This document shows, in pieces, positions 1 to 9,524 of a stretch of DNA of 64,000 nt. Position 1 is the stretch's first letter. Each line of letters starts with the position of its first letter. Both the position numbers and the translations under genes were made by a program. A model generated the notes under the pieces. The model saw only the letters and a list, made by a program, of their open reading frames with translations. It was not told the DNA's origin and made no database searches. This DNA comes from Pannonibacter sp051860505 (lineage in GTDB: Bacteria > Pseudomonadota > Alphaproteobacteria > Rhizobiales > Stappiaceae): contig NZ_JBHYDX010000008.1 of NCBI RefSeq assembly GCF_051860505.1, positions 62,001 through 126,000 of the forward strand, in the 5' to 3' direction.

Positions 1-538
<538 letters not shown>

Positions 539-668
539 GGTTGTCCTCACACCTCAGCCGTGGGCGCCGCGAGTGAGGCGGCGGCCAGCGGCTGAGGCAA
601 ACCTTGAAGTTCTAGTCGGCAGGGCCGGGCGGCACAAGGGCGCCGCGCGGCAATCCCTGTGAGGTGGC

Positions 669-3449
669 TCAGATCGTCAGGAGATGGGCGCTGCCGCCGC
701 TGAGCGTTGCCGTGCTGAGGTCGACAAGACCGATCAGCTTGACCAGCTGGTCGGCTTCCGGGTTGAAGCCGATCGTGTGCCGGCTGAGGTCCTGCACGAT
801 GTAGGTGTTGCCCTCGAACTGGAACCAGGTCACGCGGCCGAAGTCGCCAGCCGCGGCGGTGTCCAGGAGCTTCTGGAACGTCGCCCCGGCCGGAGCCGTC
901 ACCTTTGCGGAGACGAAGTTGGCGACCCTTTCGTCGTCGGGAAGGTCAATCCGGTCGCCCTTACCCATCCCGGCAATCGTGACGAAGGTCGTGACCCGGC
1001 CGCTGTTCATCGACAGGACCACCGTGTCCAGCCCGCTGCCGACATCGACCATGTCCGCGCCGGTGCCGGTGATGATCACGTCATTGCCCGCCCCGCCCGA
1101 CAGGGTGTCGGTCGCCGCTCCGCCGGTCAGCGTGTCATTGCCATCGCCCCCGGTCAGCGCGTTGGCCCAGGTGGCGGAGCCGGTGAGGACATCGTCGCCG
1201 GCCCCGCCGTCCATGGTCACGTTGGCGGCGGCCGTCGCGGCGGAGATGGTGTCCTTGCCCTTGCCGCCGAGGACGGTCACAGGCCCGGTCAGCACGTCCT
1301 TTGCCGTGAGGCCGACACCCCCGGCAAAGCTGGCGGCGTCAAGGAACCTGAGCGCAGTCCCCGAAAAATCGCCCAGCCAGAGCGAGGGGCCGTCGCCCGT
1401 CACCGTGATGGTCTGGACAGCGTTGCCGGTAAAATTGCCGCTGCCGCCCCGTGGTGGCGTGGTGTCGGCGCGGAAATTCACCGTCTCGACGTCGGCAAGC
1501 TGGATCCCGTAACCGCCCACCGTGGCGTCTGAGCCCTTGAATGCGATGGTAAAACTGTCATTTTCCCGCGTCGCAGCCCCATCCACGACGACAGTGACCC
1601 CGTTCACGAAATAGCCCGACAGCTGCAGCGTGCCGCCGGAGGCCAGGCCCTTCACCGTCACTGGCTCACCGACGATGCGTCCGGTCAAGGCAACCGTGGT
1701 GATCGCATTCTGCCCGGTGGCATTGAAGGCGGTGACATCGATCGTCTGGGGCGCGGTGAGACCACTCGATTCCACTTCCAGCACCTCGAAGCCGCTGAAG
1801 CGCGAGGCTGCCGCGGGCAGTGCGCCGTTGGTGATGCTCGCGACCTGGGTGACCAGCCTGTCGATGCCAGCCCCGCCGTTCACGCTGCCGTAGTCTGTCC
1901 CGCGGATCGCCAGCCAGTCGTCGCCCGCCCCCAGATCGATCCGCGTGCTGGAACTGGTCGAGGCCGAGGTGTAGCGGTCGCTGCCTGCGCCGCTGGCAAT
2001 CGAGGTGTTCAGCATCTCCCGTGTCACCGTGATATCGCCGCTGCTGCCGGTGGCATCCAGCGTGGTGAGGGCCGTCGGCCCGTCGAGGAACAGCACCATG
2101 CTGTCGCCGGTGATGGTGAGGCTCCGCGCGGCCGCCCAGTCGACGGTCTCGAAGGTGATGATCTCGTCCGCGTCCACGGACACGCTGGTCGCCCGAGGCG
2201 AGAAGCTGGAAATGCTCGACAGGCCGCCAAAGACGCGGATCTGCAGCGATGTGGCGGTCTCGTCAATGACGTGGATCGCCCGGGTCGTGGAAACGAGGTC
2301 CAGGTTCAGCGGCCGCGCCGCGGCCTCGACCTTAAAGACCTCCGGTCTGGTGTGGTCGTTGTTGCGGGAACTGATGAGCTTCAGGTCCGTCAGGGCGTCC
2401 GAGCGGATCGTCGCCTGGCGGGAGGAAAAGAGCGTCACCGAGGCGAGCCTGTCGCCGCCGGCACCCGCTGTGTCCTCGATGATCGCGGCGCTCCAGCCAG
2501 AGGAGGTCACCTCCCGCACGTTGCCATGGGTCAGCATCGTCCAGGAGCCGGAAGTCTCGGCGCTCACGCTCTCCAGCCCGGTCCACGACCGCAGATCGAT
2601 CCTTTGGTTGTTGGTAAGGCCATAGTCCAGATAGTCCAGATGCAGCGCCTCGACATTGCGGACGCTGGCAACCGGCAGGACCGTCTCGCCGAACCGCATG
2701 TCATTGATCAGGCGCAGGGTGTCGTATCCTGCCCCGCCATCGATCTGGTCGCCGCTCTGGAATGTGCCACCCGCGCCGGTCGAGACCGTGCCGATGATCG
2801 TGCTGTTTGCATCCAGGGCCTTGATCACGTCGTCCCCGGCGGTGAGGATCAGCGCGCCGTCGCGGTTTGACATGTCGAGCGGGCTCTTGCCGTTGTAGAC
2901 CTTGGCAAGATCGGCGGCCGCGACAGTCCCGGCTGCCGTCTTGAGCGCCAGAACGGCAGCGGCGGACTTGGCCTGAAACTCGGCCGAATTGGAAAAGCCG
3001 ATCAGGATCTGGGTCATCGGCTGGCCCGTGGCCTTCCAGGCGGCGATCTCGGCCGCAGAGCCTGCACGGCCCAGCACGTTCTGGTACAGCGCGCCGAGCG
3101 AGACATCGCTGACGCTGTTGTCGCCGTAGCGGTTCTTCCACTCCTGCGAATTGACAAAGCCGGCCGCCACCTTCGAGAGGGCAGTGGCATCCGCGCGCAG
3201 GTCCTTCACCCAGCCGCTGATGCCGGTTGTGTCCGGCACGCGTCCGAAAGCCGCCTGATAGATGCGGATCACCTGATCGACATAGGTGACGGCTTCAGCG
3301 CTGCCGGCCAGTTCATCCCGGAAACTGTCGAAACTCCGCACACCTTTGTCGACGAGATGCGCGTAGGTGGTTGAGTAGTAAACTTCCGGCGTGCGCTGCA
3401 GAACGTTCTGGAACAGCTGGACAATCCGGTCTGCAGTCGTCATCGCCAA
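669..3449 (-). CDS. Large DUF4214 / RTX-repeat surface or secreted protein
   Basis: This 926-residue acidic, Gly/Ser/Thr-rich protein is probably exported and calcium-binding. Residues 1 to about 165 hold DUF4214-type helical repeats (VLQRTPEVYY, AAFGRVPDTTGISGW, VLGRAGSAAEIAAW). A long beta-rich middle follows, then RTX nonapeptide-like repeats near residues 750-800 (GGAGDDVLTG, GGDGNDTLTG, GGAGNDVIIT). The C-terminus has FQFEGNTYIVQD and DQLVKLIGLVDLS, like the uncleaved C-terminal secretion region of S-layer and type I-secreted proteins. There is no N-terminal signal peptide, which fits type I export. No HlyD- or TolC-like gene is adjacent. The TTG at 3449 is preferred because AAGGAA lies about 8 nt before it; the in-frame ATG at 3443 is too far from that site. 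Adhesin or S-layer-like is inference. Confidence 0.85.
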   Translation of the reverse strand: MAMTTADRIVQLFQNVLQRTPEVYYSTTYAHLVDKGVRSFDSFRDELAGSAEAVTYVDQVIRIYQAAFGRVPDTTGISGWVKDLRADATALSKVAAGFVNSQEWKNRYGDNSVSDVSLGALYQNVLGRAGSAAEIAAWKATGQPMTQILIGFSNSAEFQAKSAAAVLALKTAAGTVAAADLAKVYNGKSPLDMSNRDGALILTAGDDVIKALDANSTIIGTVSTGAGGTFQSGDQIDGGAGYDTLRLINDMRFGETVLPVASVRNVEALHLDYLDYGLTNNQRIDLRSWTGLESVSAETSGSWTMLTHGNVREVTSSGWSAAIIEDTAGAGGDRLASVTLFSSRQATIRSDALTDLKLISSRNNDHTRPEVFKVEAAARPLNLDLVSTTRAIHVIDETATSLQIRVFGGLSSISSFSPRATSVSVDADEIITFETVDWAAARSLTITGDSMVLFLDGPTALTTLDATGSSGDITVTREMLNTSIASGAGSDRYTSASTSSSTRIDLGAGDDWLAIRGTDYGSVNGGAGIDRLVTQVASITNGALPAAASRFSGFEVLEVESSGLTAPQTIDVTAFNATGQNAITTVALTGRIVGEPVTVKGLASGGTLQLSGYFVNGVTVVVDGAATRENDSFTIAFKGSDATVGGYGIQLADVETVNFRADTTPPRGGSGNFTGNAVQTITVTGDGPSLWLGDFSGTALRFLDAASFAGGVGLTAKDVLTGPVTVLGGKGKDTISAATAAANVTMDGGAGDDVLTGSATWANALTGGDGNDTLTGGAATDTLSGGAGNDVIITGTGADMVDVGSGLDTVVLSMNSGRVTTFVTIAGMGKGDRIDLPDDERVANFVSAKVTAPAGATFQKLLDTAAAGDFGRVTWFQFEGNTYIVQDLSRHTIGFNPEADQLVKLIGLVDLSTATLSGGSAHLLTI

Positions 3450-3826
3450 GGCACGCTTCCTTATGTTGTATCAATGGCGTGCAGACCGGGAGCGTTCGAC
3501 TGGAGCAGACTCAAACCCTCGCGCCGCACGGCTCAGGAATTGTGCAGCGATACAATGACGGGTTTGGGTTGTGAAGGCCGGGGATTGTCATAATTCGCGA
3601 TTTTTGCCAGACGCGAGCGGACTATGGGCGAACCCGGGTTACGCCCTGGGCCTGCGCTGTCGTTGCATTGAACTGAGCCAGGCAGTCGACAGGGCAGGGA
3701 AGGAGGATCGCTGTTCCGGCCAGGGCTCGTCGCAAGACGGTTTTCGAGGCCTCTCCGCCCCCTCTCCCTCGTGGGAAGTGTGACGTCCGGCACTTGCAAA
3801 AATCAACGGACATTGCCTCGGCCCGG
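3450..3826. other. Intergenic region, no gene seen
   Basis: This 377-base gap lies between the start of the RTX gene and the 3' end of the glucan exporter, both on the minus strand. It must carry the RTX promoter. Short open frames exist on both strands, but none has a ribosome binding site, domain or family resemblance, and I see no strong palindrome or terminator. Confidence 0.5.
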
Positions 3827-5617
3827 TCAGGGGGCGTCCGTGCAGTCATCGGGATCCTCAAACGCGCCCGCGCGCACCAGGTCGGCAAAGCGGCGGCCGC
3901 GTGCCACCAGCTCGGCAAAGCGTCCGCGCTCGACGATGCGGCCCTGTTCGAGGAACAGGATCTGGTCGGCATCGCGGATCGTCGACAGGCGGTGGGCGAT
4001 GATGAAGGTGGTGCGCCCGGCGCGCAGGTGATCCAGCGCCCGCTTCACCTTTGCTTCCGTCTCCGTATCGAGCGCGGAGGTGGCCTCGTCGAGGATCAGG
4101 ATCGGCGCGTCCTTCAGGATGGCCCGGGCGATGGCCAGGCGCTGGCGCTCGCCGCCCGACAGGGCCTTGCCCTGTTCGCCGCAGCGGGCGTCAAATCCCT
4201 CCGGCCGGGACAGGATGAAGCCGGTCGCCTCGGCCATGTCGGCAGCCGCGCGAATGTCGGCATCGCTGGCTTCCGGCCGGCCGATGCGTATGTTCTCGGC
4301 GATGGAGCGGTCGAAGAGGCCGGCGTTCTGCGCCACCACGGCGATCTGGCGGCGCAGGCTGTCGAGGGTGACATCGCGGATATCGGTGCTGTCGATCAGC
4401 ACCCGGCCCGTCGCCGGATCGCGCAGCCGCTGCAACAGGGCGAGCGTCGTGCTCTTGCCCGAACCCGTGGGGCCGACCAGCGCCACCGTCTCGCCGGGGC
4501 GGGCCTCGAAGCCGAGTTCGCTGAGCCCCGCCGTGCCATCGGCATAGCGGAAGGAGACGCCCTCGAACACCACATGGCCCTTCGGCACGGCAAGCGGCCG
4601 CGCGCCGGGCTTTTCCGGCAGGTCGCTGGCCGCATCCAGCACCTCGAAGAACTGCTGCATCGCCGGCGCATCCAGGAACAGGCGGGTGACGAAGGCGGTG
4701 ATGTTGTCGAGCCGCCCGATCAGCAGCGTCGCAAAGCCGACGAAGGAGACGATCTCGCCAACGCTGACGTCGCCGCGTGCATGCAGCACGGTGCCGAGTG
4801 CGAACATGGCAACGATGGTCAGCGTCGAGGCGGCCCGGGTCAGGATCGAGGTCATCGCCCACCAGGTCAGCACCGGATTCTGCACCGAGAGCAGCCGTCC
4901 CATCAGCTCGCGCAGGGCCTGGGTTTCCTCCTGCAGCCGGGTGAAGCTCTGCACCAGCGTCACATTGGCCATGACATCGCCGACCCGGCCCGAGAGGGCA
5001 GCGTGATAGGCCGCCGCATCCGCCTGTCCGGCCTGGGTCTTGCGCATGACGAGGCCATTGAGAAGCACATAGACGGCCATCAGCGCCAGTAGCAGCGCCG
5101 CCATCGCGGCATTCATGGAAAAGGCGACGGGAAGCAGCACGACCAGCGACACCAGTGCCGTCACCTGCTCGCGGAAGGCCGACAGCCAGAGCCCGAACAG
5201 AGTGTCCGATCCCTTCAGCATGACGCCGATCAGCCGGCCGGACTGCGCTCCGCTGTGAAAGGTGCTGGGCAGACCGATGACATGCTCGAAATAGCGCCGC
5301 ATGACGGCAAGCCGCCGGCGATGCGCCAGCCGGTCCGCCTGCAGCGCCACGAAAACCCCGGCGGCGACCGAGAGAAATCCGAACAGCGCCCATAGCCCGA
5401 CAAGACTTGCTGCCGGTTCGCCTGTCGTCAGCGCATCGATGACCGCACCGAACAGCAGCGGCTCGGCAAACTGCACCAGCGCCAGCGCAGTCCCCGCCAC
5501 CGCAATCAGCCCCGCCAGCCAGACCTCCGGCCAGAGCAGACCGAGCGCGCGCCAGTAGATGCGGAGAAAGGACATGGGAAGAGGTCTCGGCGTGTGATCG
5601 GGGGCAATTGGCGTCAA
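3827..5617 (-). CDS. ndvA: Cyclic beta-1,2-glucan ABC exporter (permease fused to ATPase)
   Basis: This half-size ABC exporter matches the NdvA/ChvA family, which moves cyclic beta-glucan across the inner membrane. Six membrane helices occupy roughly residues 20-320. The ATPase follows with Walker A GPTGSGKST near 386, signature LSGGERQRLAIARA near 489, Walker B ILILDEATSALD near 507 and H-loop IIAHRLS near 540. The helix text FAEPLLFGAVIDALTTG and the family-typical length of about 590 support NdvA over a lipid A or multidrug exporter. The TTG at 5617 has AGAGGTGA about 7 nt upstream. The ATG at 5575 (582 residues) fits homologue N-termini of the MSxFxxYxRAL type better but has a weak binding site, so the start is open. 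No ndvB synthase is in the window. Confidence 0.85.
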   Translation of the reverse strand: MTPIAPDHTPRPLPMSFLRIYWRALGLLWPEVWLAGLIAVAGTALALVQFAEPLLFGAVIDALTTGEPAASLVGLWALFGFLSVAAGVFVALQADRLAHRRRLAVMRRYFEHVIGLPSTFHSGAQSGRLIGVMLKGSDTLFGLWLSAFREQVTALVSLVVLLPVAFSMNAAMAALLLALMAVYVLLNGLVMRKTQAGQADAAAYHAALSGRVGDVMANVTLVQSFTRLQEETQALRELMGRLLSVQNPVLTWWAMTSILTRAASTLTIVAMFALGTVLHARGDVSVGEIVSFVGFATLLIGRLDNITAFVTRLFLDAPAMQQFFEVLDAASDLPEKPGARPLAVPKGHVVFEGVSFRYADGTAGLSELGFEARPGETVALVGPTGSGKSTTLALLQRLRDPATGRVLIDSTDIRDVTLDSLRRQIAVVAQNAGLFDRSIAENIRIGRPEASDADIRAAADMAEATGFILSRPEGFDARCGEQGKALSGGERQRLAIARAILKDAPILILDEATSALDTETEAKVKRALDHLRAGRTTFIIAHRLSTIRDADQILFLEQGRIVERGRFAELVARGRRFADLVRAGAFEDPDDCTDAP

Positions 5618-5763
5618 TGCGAGATCACCTCTGCAAATTCACGCAGGGAGATCAAGAGGCATCCGGAGGGTCCGATGCGAGGTCTCCGATCGGCAATGGG
5701 TGCGGCATGATTGCAGGAGTGTCGTTTTTAAACTACAGTTTGATCGCGTTCCGTCTCAATGCT

Positions 5764-5892
5764 GTCATCCCGGACGAAAGCGAAGCGGAGATCCGGGACC
5801 GGAGAGCCGAGGTCTCTTCAGGGTTGCATCAACAAAAAATGGAGGCCTCGACTCTCCGGTCCCGGCTCGGCGCTACGCTTGGCCGGGATGAC
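5764..5892. repeat. Intergenic palindromic repeat, copy A
   Basis: This 129-base element is bounded by GTCATCCCGG (5764-5773) and its inverse CCGGGATGAC (5883-5892). Inside are 24-base inverted arms at 5793-5816 and 5842-5865 that match at 22 of 24 positions. It belongs with the elements at 17758-17793 and 31311-31472, which end in the near-identical GTCACCCCGG. Such dispersed non-coding palindromes are common in alphaproteobacterial intergenic DNA. No transposase is present. Confidence 0.8.
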
Positions 5893-6013
5893 TCCGGTGA
5901 GGTCACGGTTGGCCATCGTGCGACGGTCGCTTTCAGACAGCAGTGCATCATGCTTATGCCGCGCCACGCTGGCAAAGCGACTGCTGGCAGACTGGAAAGA
6001 GGACAATGCCTGA
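5893..6013 (+). pseudogene. Possible remnant of a HigB/RelE-type toxin gene
   Basis: HigA-like antidotes of the family encoded at 6006 normally sit just downstream of a toxin gene of about 100 codons. Here no intact toxin frame exists. The plus-strand frame ending at 6013 finishes with LAKRLLADWKEDNA, which resembles the usual toxin C-terminus (AKxLAxxWxE) and would overlap the antidote start by a few bases, as in intact pairs. Everything further upstream is the palindromic repeat at 5764-5892. I infer that the toxin gene was lost or cut down, leaving only its 3' end. Confidence 0.35.
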
Positions 6014-6308
6014 AACGATCAGCTTGTTTGATCCTGCCGAACTGCTGACGTCCCGAGAGGCCGTTGCGGCTTTCATGTCCGATGCGTTGGCGTCGGGTGA
6101 TGCCGGGTACATCGCCCATGCCGTCGGCGTCGTCGCGCGCGCGAAAGGCATGAGCCAGATCGCAGAAGATGCAGGACTGTCGCGCGAACAGCTCTACCGC
6201 TCCTTCAGCCGCGAGGGCAATCCGACCTTGAAGACAACACTCGCGGTCCTGAAGGCCCTCGACATCGAACTCGTTGCAAGGCCAAAGGAGACCGAGCGGG
6301 TCAGATGA
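6006..6308 (+). CDS. HigA-like addiction-module antidote protein
   Basis: A 100-residue helix-turn-helix protein of the putative addiction-module antidote family. Residues about 35-90 form the DNA-binding domain, with YIAHAVGVVARAKGMSQIAE, then DAGLSREQLYRSFSREGNPT and LKTTLAVLKALDIEL, the characteristic block of this family. It should neutralise a RelE/HigB-type mRNA interferase and repress its own promoter. The ATG at 6006 follows AAAGAGGAC at good spacing. The expected partner toxin upstream seems degraded (see 5893-6013), so this may be an orphan antitoxin. It is followed by an AT-richer gap and a nuclease-like gene of foreign composition. Confidence 0.8.
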   Translation: MPETISLFDPAELLTSREAVAAFMSDALASGDAGYIAHAVGVVARAKGMSQIAEDAGLSREQLYRSFSREGNPTLKTTLAVLKALDIELVARPKETERVR

Positions 6309-6491
6309 CGGGCACGGTCACAACTGTTTACGTTTTAGGACAGACCGTGGCCTTGGCTTACGCAAAAGCACTTCACTTGTTGATGTTCGAGCGGGAGCAG
6401 AAACAGCGCCTCAGATAAGGAAGTGATTGACAATGCAATCTATGCGAATTGAACTAAGGGGGTGCGCGCTGTGATTTAAATGGGGGCTGGA

Positions 6492-7556
6492 ATGAATTTC
6501 GAAGAAGCAATCAAGGACGTTGCCCGCAGGTCAAGACACAACGCTGAAATTGCGGAGACAGAAGAGGCGACGAAGATGGCAGTAATCGTGCCCTTCATTC
6601 GCGCTCTTGGATATGATGTTTTTGATCTTTCGCATGTCGTGCCCGAGTTTTGCGCTGATGTCGGAATAAAAAAGGGGGAAAAGGTCGACTACGCCCTCAA
6701 AATTGACGGCAAAGTTGCTGTCCTTGTTGAGGCGAAGCCATTTTCGACAAATCTTGGAAGTGTTCAGTATAGCCAGTTGTTTAGGTATTTTACTGTGACC
6801 GACGCACGACTGGCCATTCTTTCGAATGGGCGCGAAGTGTGGTTTTTCTCCGATATCGAAGAGAAGAACAAGATGGACAAAAGTCCTTTTTTTAAGTTCA
6901 ACTTTGAGAACTATGACAAATTTCAGTTGGAAAGCCTTCAGAAATTCCACCGCGACTCGTTTGATTTGGACGCGGTATTGTCAACGGCGTCGGTTCTTCG
7001 ATACTCCGACTTGGCGTCAGGCTATCTAAAGCGGCAGCTGCATGATCCAGACGAAAACTTCGTAAGATTCGTTGGCAAGGAAATATACGACGGAAGCCTT
7101 ACCAAAGGAGTGGTTGAGCAGCTCAAGCCTTCTATCCGAGCCGCGCTCGAAAGCATTGTTCGGAGCGAAATATCTGAAAAACTCGGTGTCGCGTTTCAGC
7201 CGGCTGTTCGGCCGGAGGTGCAAGTAAATCAAGATAACGCGGACGTTTTGTCCGTTGCTCTAGAGGTTGTAACGACTGACGAGGAAGCACAAGCGTTCTT
7301 GATCGTTCGTGCAATATGCGCCGAAATCGCAGATGTGGATAGAATTTTCATTAGAGATACAAAAAGTTATTGTGGTGTGAACTTTGACGACAACAATCGA
7401 AAGCCAGTATGTCGATTCTGGTTCAACGCCAAAAGTGTCAAGTACATTGGCCTGTTTGACGAGGAAAGGCAGGAGACCAAGCATGAGATAGCGAGCGTGT
7501 CGCAGATTTATAAATTTGCTACACACATTCGGAAAACTGTCTCGGCCTATTTGTAG
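6492..7556 (+). CDS. Stand-alone HsdR N-terminal-like (PD-(D/E)xK) nuclease-domain protein
   Basis: A 354-residue protein resembling the N-terminal nuclease domain of type I restriction R subunits, without the helicase part and without hsdM or hsdS nearby. Residues about 20-130 hold the fold: EEATKMAVIVPFIRALGYDV, then VVPEFCADVGIKKGEKVDYA with the catalytic Asp, then VLVEAK with the E-x-K pair. The C-terminal part (about 200-354) resembles the extra domain of similar stand-alone proteins found in prophages and islands, and ends in a predicted beta-rich region. The ATG at 6492 has GGGGG 5 nt upstream. Codon use is visibly AT-richer than in neighbouring genes, suggesting horizontal acquisition. 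Nuclease activity is inferred from the motif, and the biological role is unknown. Confidence 0.75.
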   Translation: MNFEEAIKDVARRSRHNAEIAETEEATKMAVIVPFIRALGYDVFDLSHVVPEFCADVGIKKGEKVDYALKIDGKVAVLVEAKPFSTNLGSVQYSQLFRYFTVTDARLAILSNGREVWFFSDIEEKNKMDKSPFFKFNFENYDKFQLESLQKFHRDSFDLDAVLSTASVLRYSDLASGYLKRQLHDPDENFVRFVGKEIYDGSLTKGVVEQLKPSIRAALESIVRSEISEKLGVAFQPAVRPEVQVNQDNADVLSVALEVVTTDEEAQAFLIVRAICAEIADVDRIFIRDTKSYCGVNFDDNNRKPVCRFWFNAKSVKYIGLFDEERQETKHEIASVSQIYKFATHIRKTVSAYL

Positions 7557-7592
7557 AAGCAAGCATTGCCTCTCGAAACTTCCGGAGCCCCC

Positions 7593-8552
7593 ATGTCCAC
7601 GATCCGTCCCCGTCCGACCGACAACGCCGTGTTCGGCAAGCACCTGACTGGCGGTGCGCATGAGCCGACCTATGGCGGCGTGTTGTCCTTCATGCGCCGG
7701 CGCTACAGCCGGGATCTGGCTGGCGTCGATGTGGCGATCCTGGGCGTGCCCTTTGATGCCTCGGTGTCCAATCGCCCGGGTGCGCGCTTCGGCCCGCAGG
7801 GCGTGCGCCGGGCATCGGCGATCTTCGACGGCGATCCGCAATATCCGTTCCACGCCGACCCGTTCGAGACGCTGGCGGTGGTCGACTATGGCGACTGTTC
7901 CTTCGACTACGGCCGCAACGGCGAGATCCCGGCCTGCATCGAGGCGCAGGCGCGCGAGATCCTGGAGCAGGGCGTGCATCTCTTCTCCATCGGCGGCGAC
8001 CATTTCGTCACCTTGCCGCTCCTGCGCGCCCATGTCGCCCAGCACGGGCCCCTGGCGCTGGTGCAGTTCGACGCGCATCAGGACACCTGGCCAGATGACG
8101 GCGGGCGTATCGACCATGGCACGATCACGGGCCGCGCGGTGCGCGAGGGGCTGATCGATCCGGAACGCTCAATCCAGATCGGCATCCGCACCCACGCGCC
8201 GGAGACCTGCGGCCTTGAAATCCTTTACGGCGAGGACGTGGAACTGCTCGGCGTCAACGCGGTGGTTGACCTGATCAAGGAACGGGTGGGCGATGCCAAG
8301 GCCTATATGACCTTCGACATCGACTGCCTCGACCCGGCCTTCGCGCCGGGCACGGGCACGCCGGTCGCCGGCGGGCTCACGTCGCGCGAGGCGCTGATGA
8401 TCCTGCGCCGCCTCGGCGATCTCAATTTCGTCGGCGGAGATGTGGTGGAAGTGGCTCCGGCCTATGACCACGCCGACATCACCTCCATCGCGGGGGCAAC
8501 CGTGGCGCAGCATTATCTTGGTCTGCTTGCTGAAAGGCGGACGCAAGCGTGA
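7593..8552 (+). CDS. speB: Agmatinase / ureohydrolase family
   Basis: A 319-residue binuclear manganese ureohydrolase. The family metal ligands are present: GGDHF near residue 136, DAHQD near 160, DIDCLDPAFAPGTGTP near 240, and the C-terminal VEVAPAYDHADIT. This pattern fits agmatinase, which splits agmatine into putrescine and urea. Guanidinobutyrase or guanidinopropionase cannot be excluded because the subfamilies differ by few residues. The ATG at 7593 follows CGGAGCCCCC. It stands alone, downstream of the foreign-looking nuclease gene and convergent with the membrane-protein gene at 8665. Confidence 0.85.
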   Translation: MSTIRPRPTDNAVFGKHLTGGAHEPTYGGVLSFMRRRYSRDLAGVDVAILGVPFDASVSNRPGARFGPQGVRRASAIFDGDPQYPFHADPFETLAVVDYGDCSFDYGRNGEIPACIEAQAREILEQGVHLFSIGGDHFVTLPLLRAHVAQHGPLALVQFDAHQDTWPDDGGRIDHGTITGRAVREGLIDPERSIQIGIRTHAPETCGLEILYGEDVELLGVNAVVDLIKERVGDAKAYMTFDIDCLDPAFAPGTGTPVAGGLTSREALMILRRLGDLNFVGGDVVEVAPAYDHADITSIAGATVAQHYLGLLAERRTQA

Positions 8553-8664
8553 TGGAATGACCGAACAAAGCCGGACGGGGCGGCAGGATGTGACGCGCCG
8601 TTCGGACGTCCTGCTCTGACGCAAGGGCATGGACGCCACTTCGGCCAAAAGGCCTGGCCCGCGC

Positions 8665-9315
8665 TCAGGCGGCCTGGCCCGGCTTGCGGGTGCCTTCGAT
8701 GTTGTCGTTGAAAGCCGGGCGGCGCCAGGCGCGATAGAGCGCGTCGGCATCCTGCATCCGGTCATAGAGCCGGCTCGCCAGCACCAGATAAGCGACCTGG
8801 GCGATCAGCGCCGTGCAAAGGCCCGCGATCATCATGTCCAGGCTGCCGGACACGGCCGCGATCAATGCAAGCGCGGCGCCGGCGAAGGTTGCCATCAGCA
8901 GCAAGGCGGCGCGGCGCGTTGTGCTGCCCGGCACGGGCACGATCATGCGGTTGAGGAACATCCTCTCGCCCAGCAACGCCCGCACATGCCAGGGGAGCCG
9001 ACTGTTCTGCGTATGGCCCGTTGCCACCACGGCAGCGGGACGCAAGGGCGACAGGCGCGGCAAGCGCGTGGCGGCAAATCCGAGTGCCGCCGTGGCCGCC
9101 AGGGCCGCCGGCCAGCCATAAAGGCCATGCAGCCACAACGCCACCGGGATCAGGGGCAAGAGGGCAAGGCGAATGGCCAGCGTCAGGCGTCCGGGTGGCC
9201 GCCGCCACATGCGCGCCGCCATCGCGTACCAGCGGATCTGCCGGGCCGGCATCACGGCCGGGCGCGGGGGGCTCGGCTGGGTCTTTGCCGGATGGGTGTT
9301 TGCGGTGCTTGCCAT
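8665..9315 (-). CDS. Membrane protein, DUF6653-like
   Basis: A 216-residue inner-membrane protein of unknown function. After a Pro-rich basic N-terminus come two hydrophobic segments (about residues 47-65 and 67-85) and two more (about 137-160 and 163-182). Between them lies LLGERMFLNRMIVPVP, a short motif that resembles DUF6653 proteins of proteobacteria. The ATG at 9315 is preceded by AAGGCG about 10 nt upstream. The gene lies between agmatinase (convergent) and PHA synthase (same strand, about 200 bases upstream), neither of which suggests a function. Confidence 0.6.
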   Translation of the reverse strand: MASTANTHPAKTQPSPPRPAVMPARQIRWYAMAARMWRRPPGRLTLAIRLALLPLIPVALWLHGLYGWPAALAATAALGFAATRLPRLSPLRPAAVVATGHTQNSRLPWHVRALLGERMFLNRMIVPVPGSTTRRAALLLMATFAGAALALIAAVSGSLDMMIAGLCTALIAQVAYLVLASRLYDRMQDADALYRAWRRPAFNDNIEGTRKPGQAA

Positions 9316-9524
9316 GGGTCACGGCACGCCTTGCGGCGGTCTCTCCTGGGGTCGGAGCGGCACAGGAGCCGCCCGGGACCGGATACGCTGTAAGATATCT
9401 CGGCAAGGACCAGGCCGGTGGCAGACCGTGCGCGATGCCGGTCCGAGGGCTCCACTGGCCTGTCCCCCGGGACCTGGCCAAAACGGCCAAGTGGACTGGG
9501 AGACAAGCCGATGCATGGATCTTG

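Noticed and set aside
3533..3799. 88-codon minus-strand frame between the RTX and glucan-exporter genes
   Set aside because: No ribosome binding site, compositionally odd, and no similarity to any family I know.
3827..5617. ABC exporter as type I secretion partner of the RTX protein
   Set aside because: The sequence fits NdvA. It lacks the N-terminal C39-like domain of HlyB-type exporters, and no membrane-fusion gene follows.
5608..6048. 146-codon plus-strand frame spanning the palindromic repeat
   Set aside because: Most of it is repeat sequence. It reads through the antitoxin start in another frame and has no domain.
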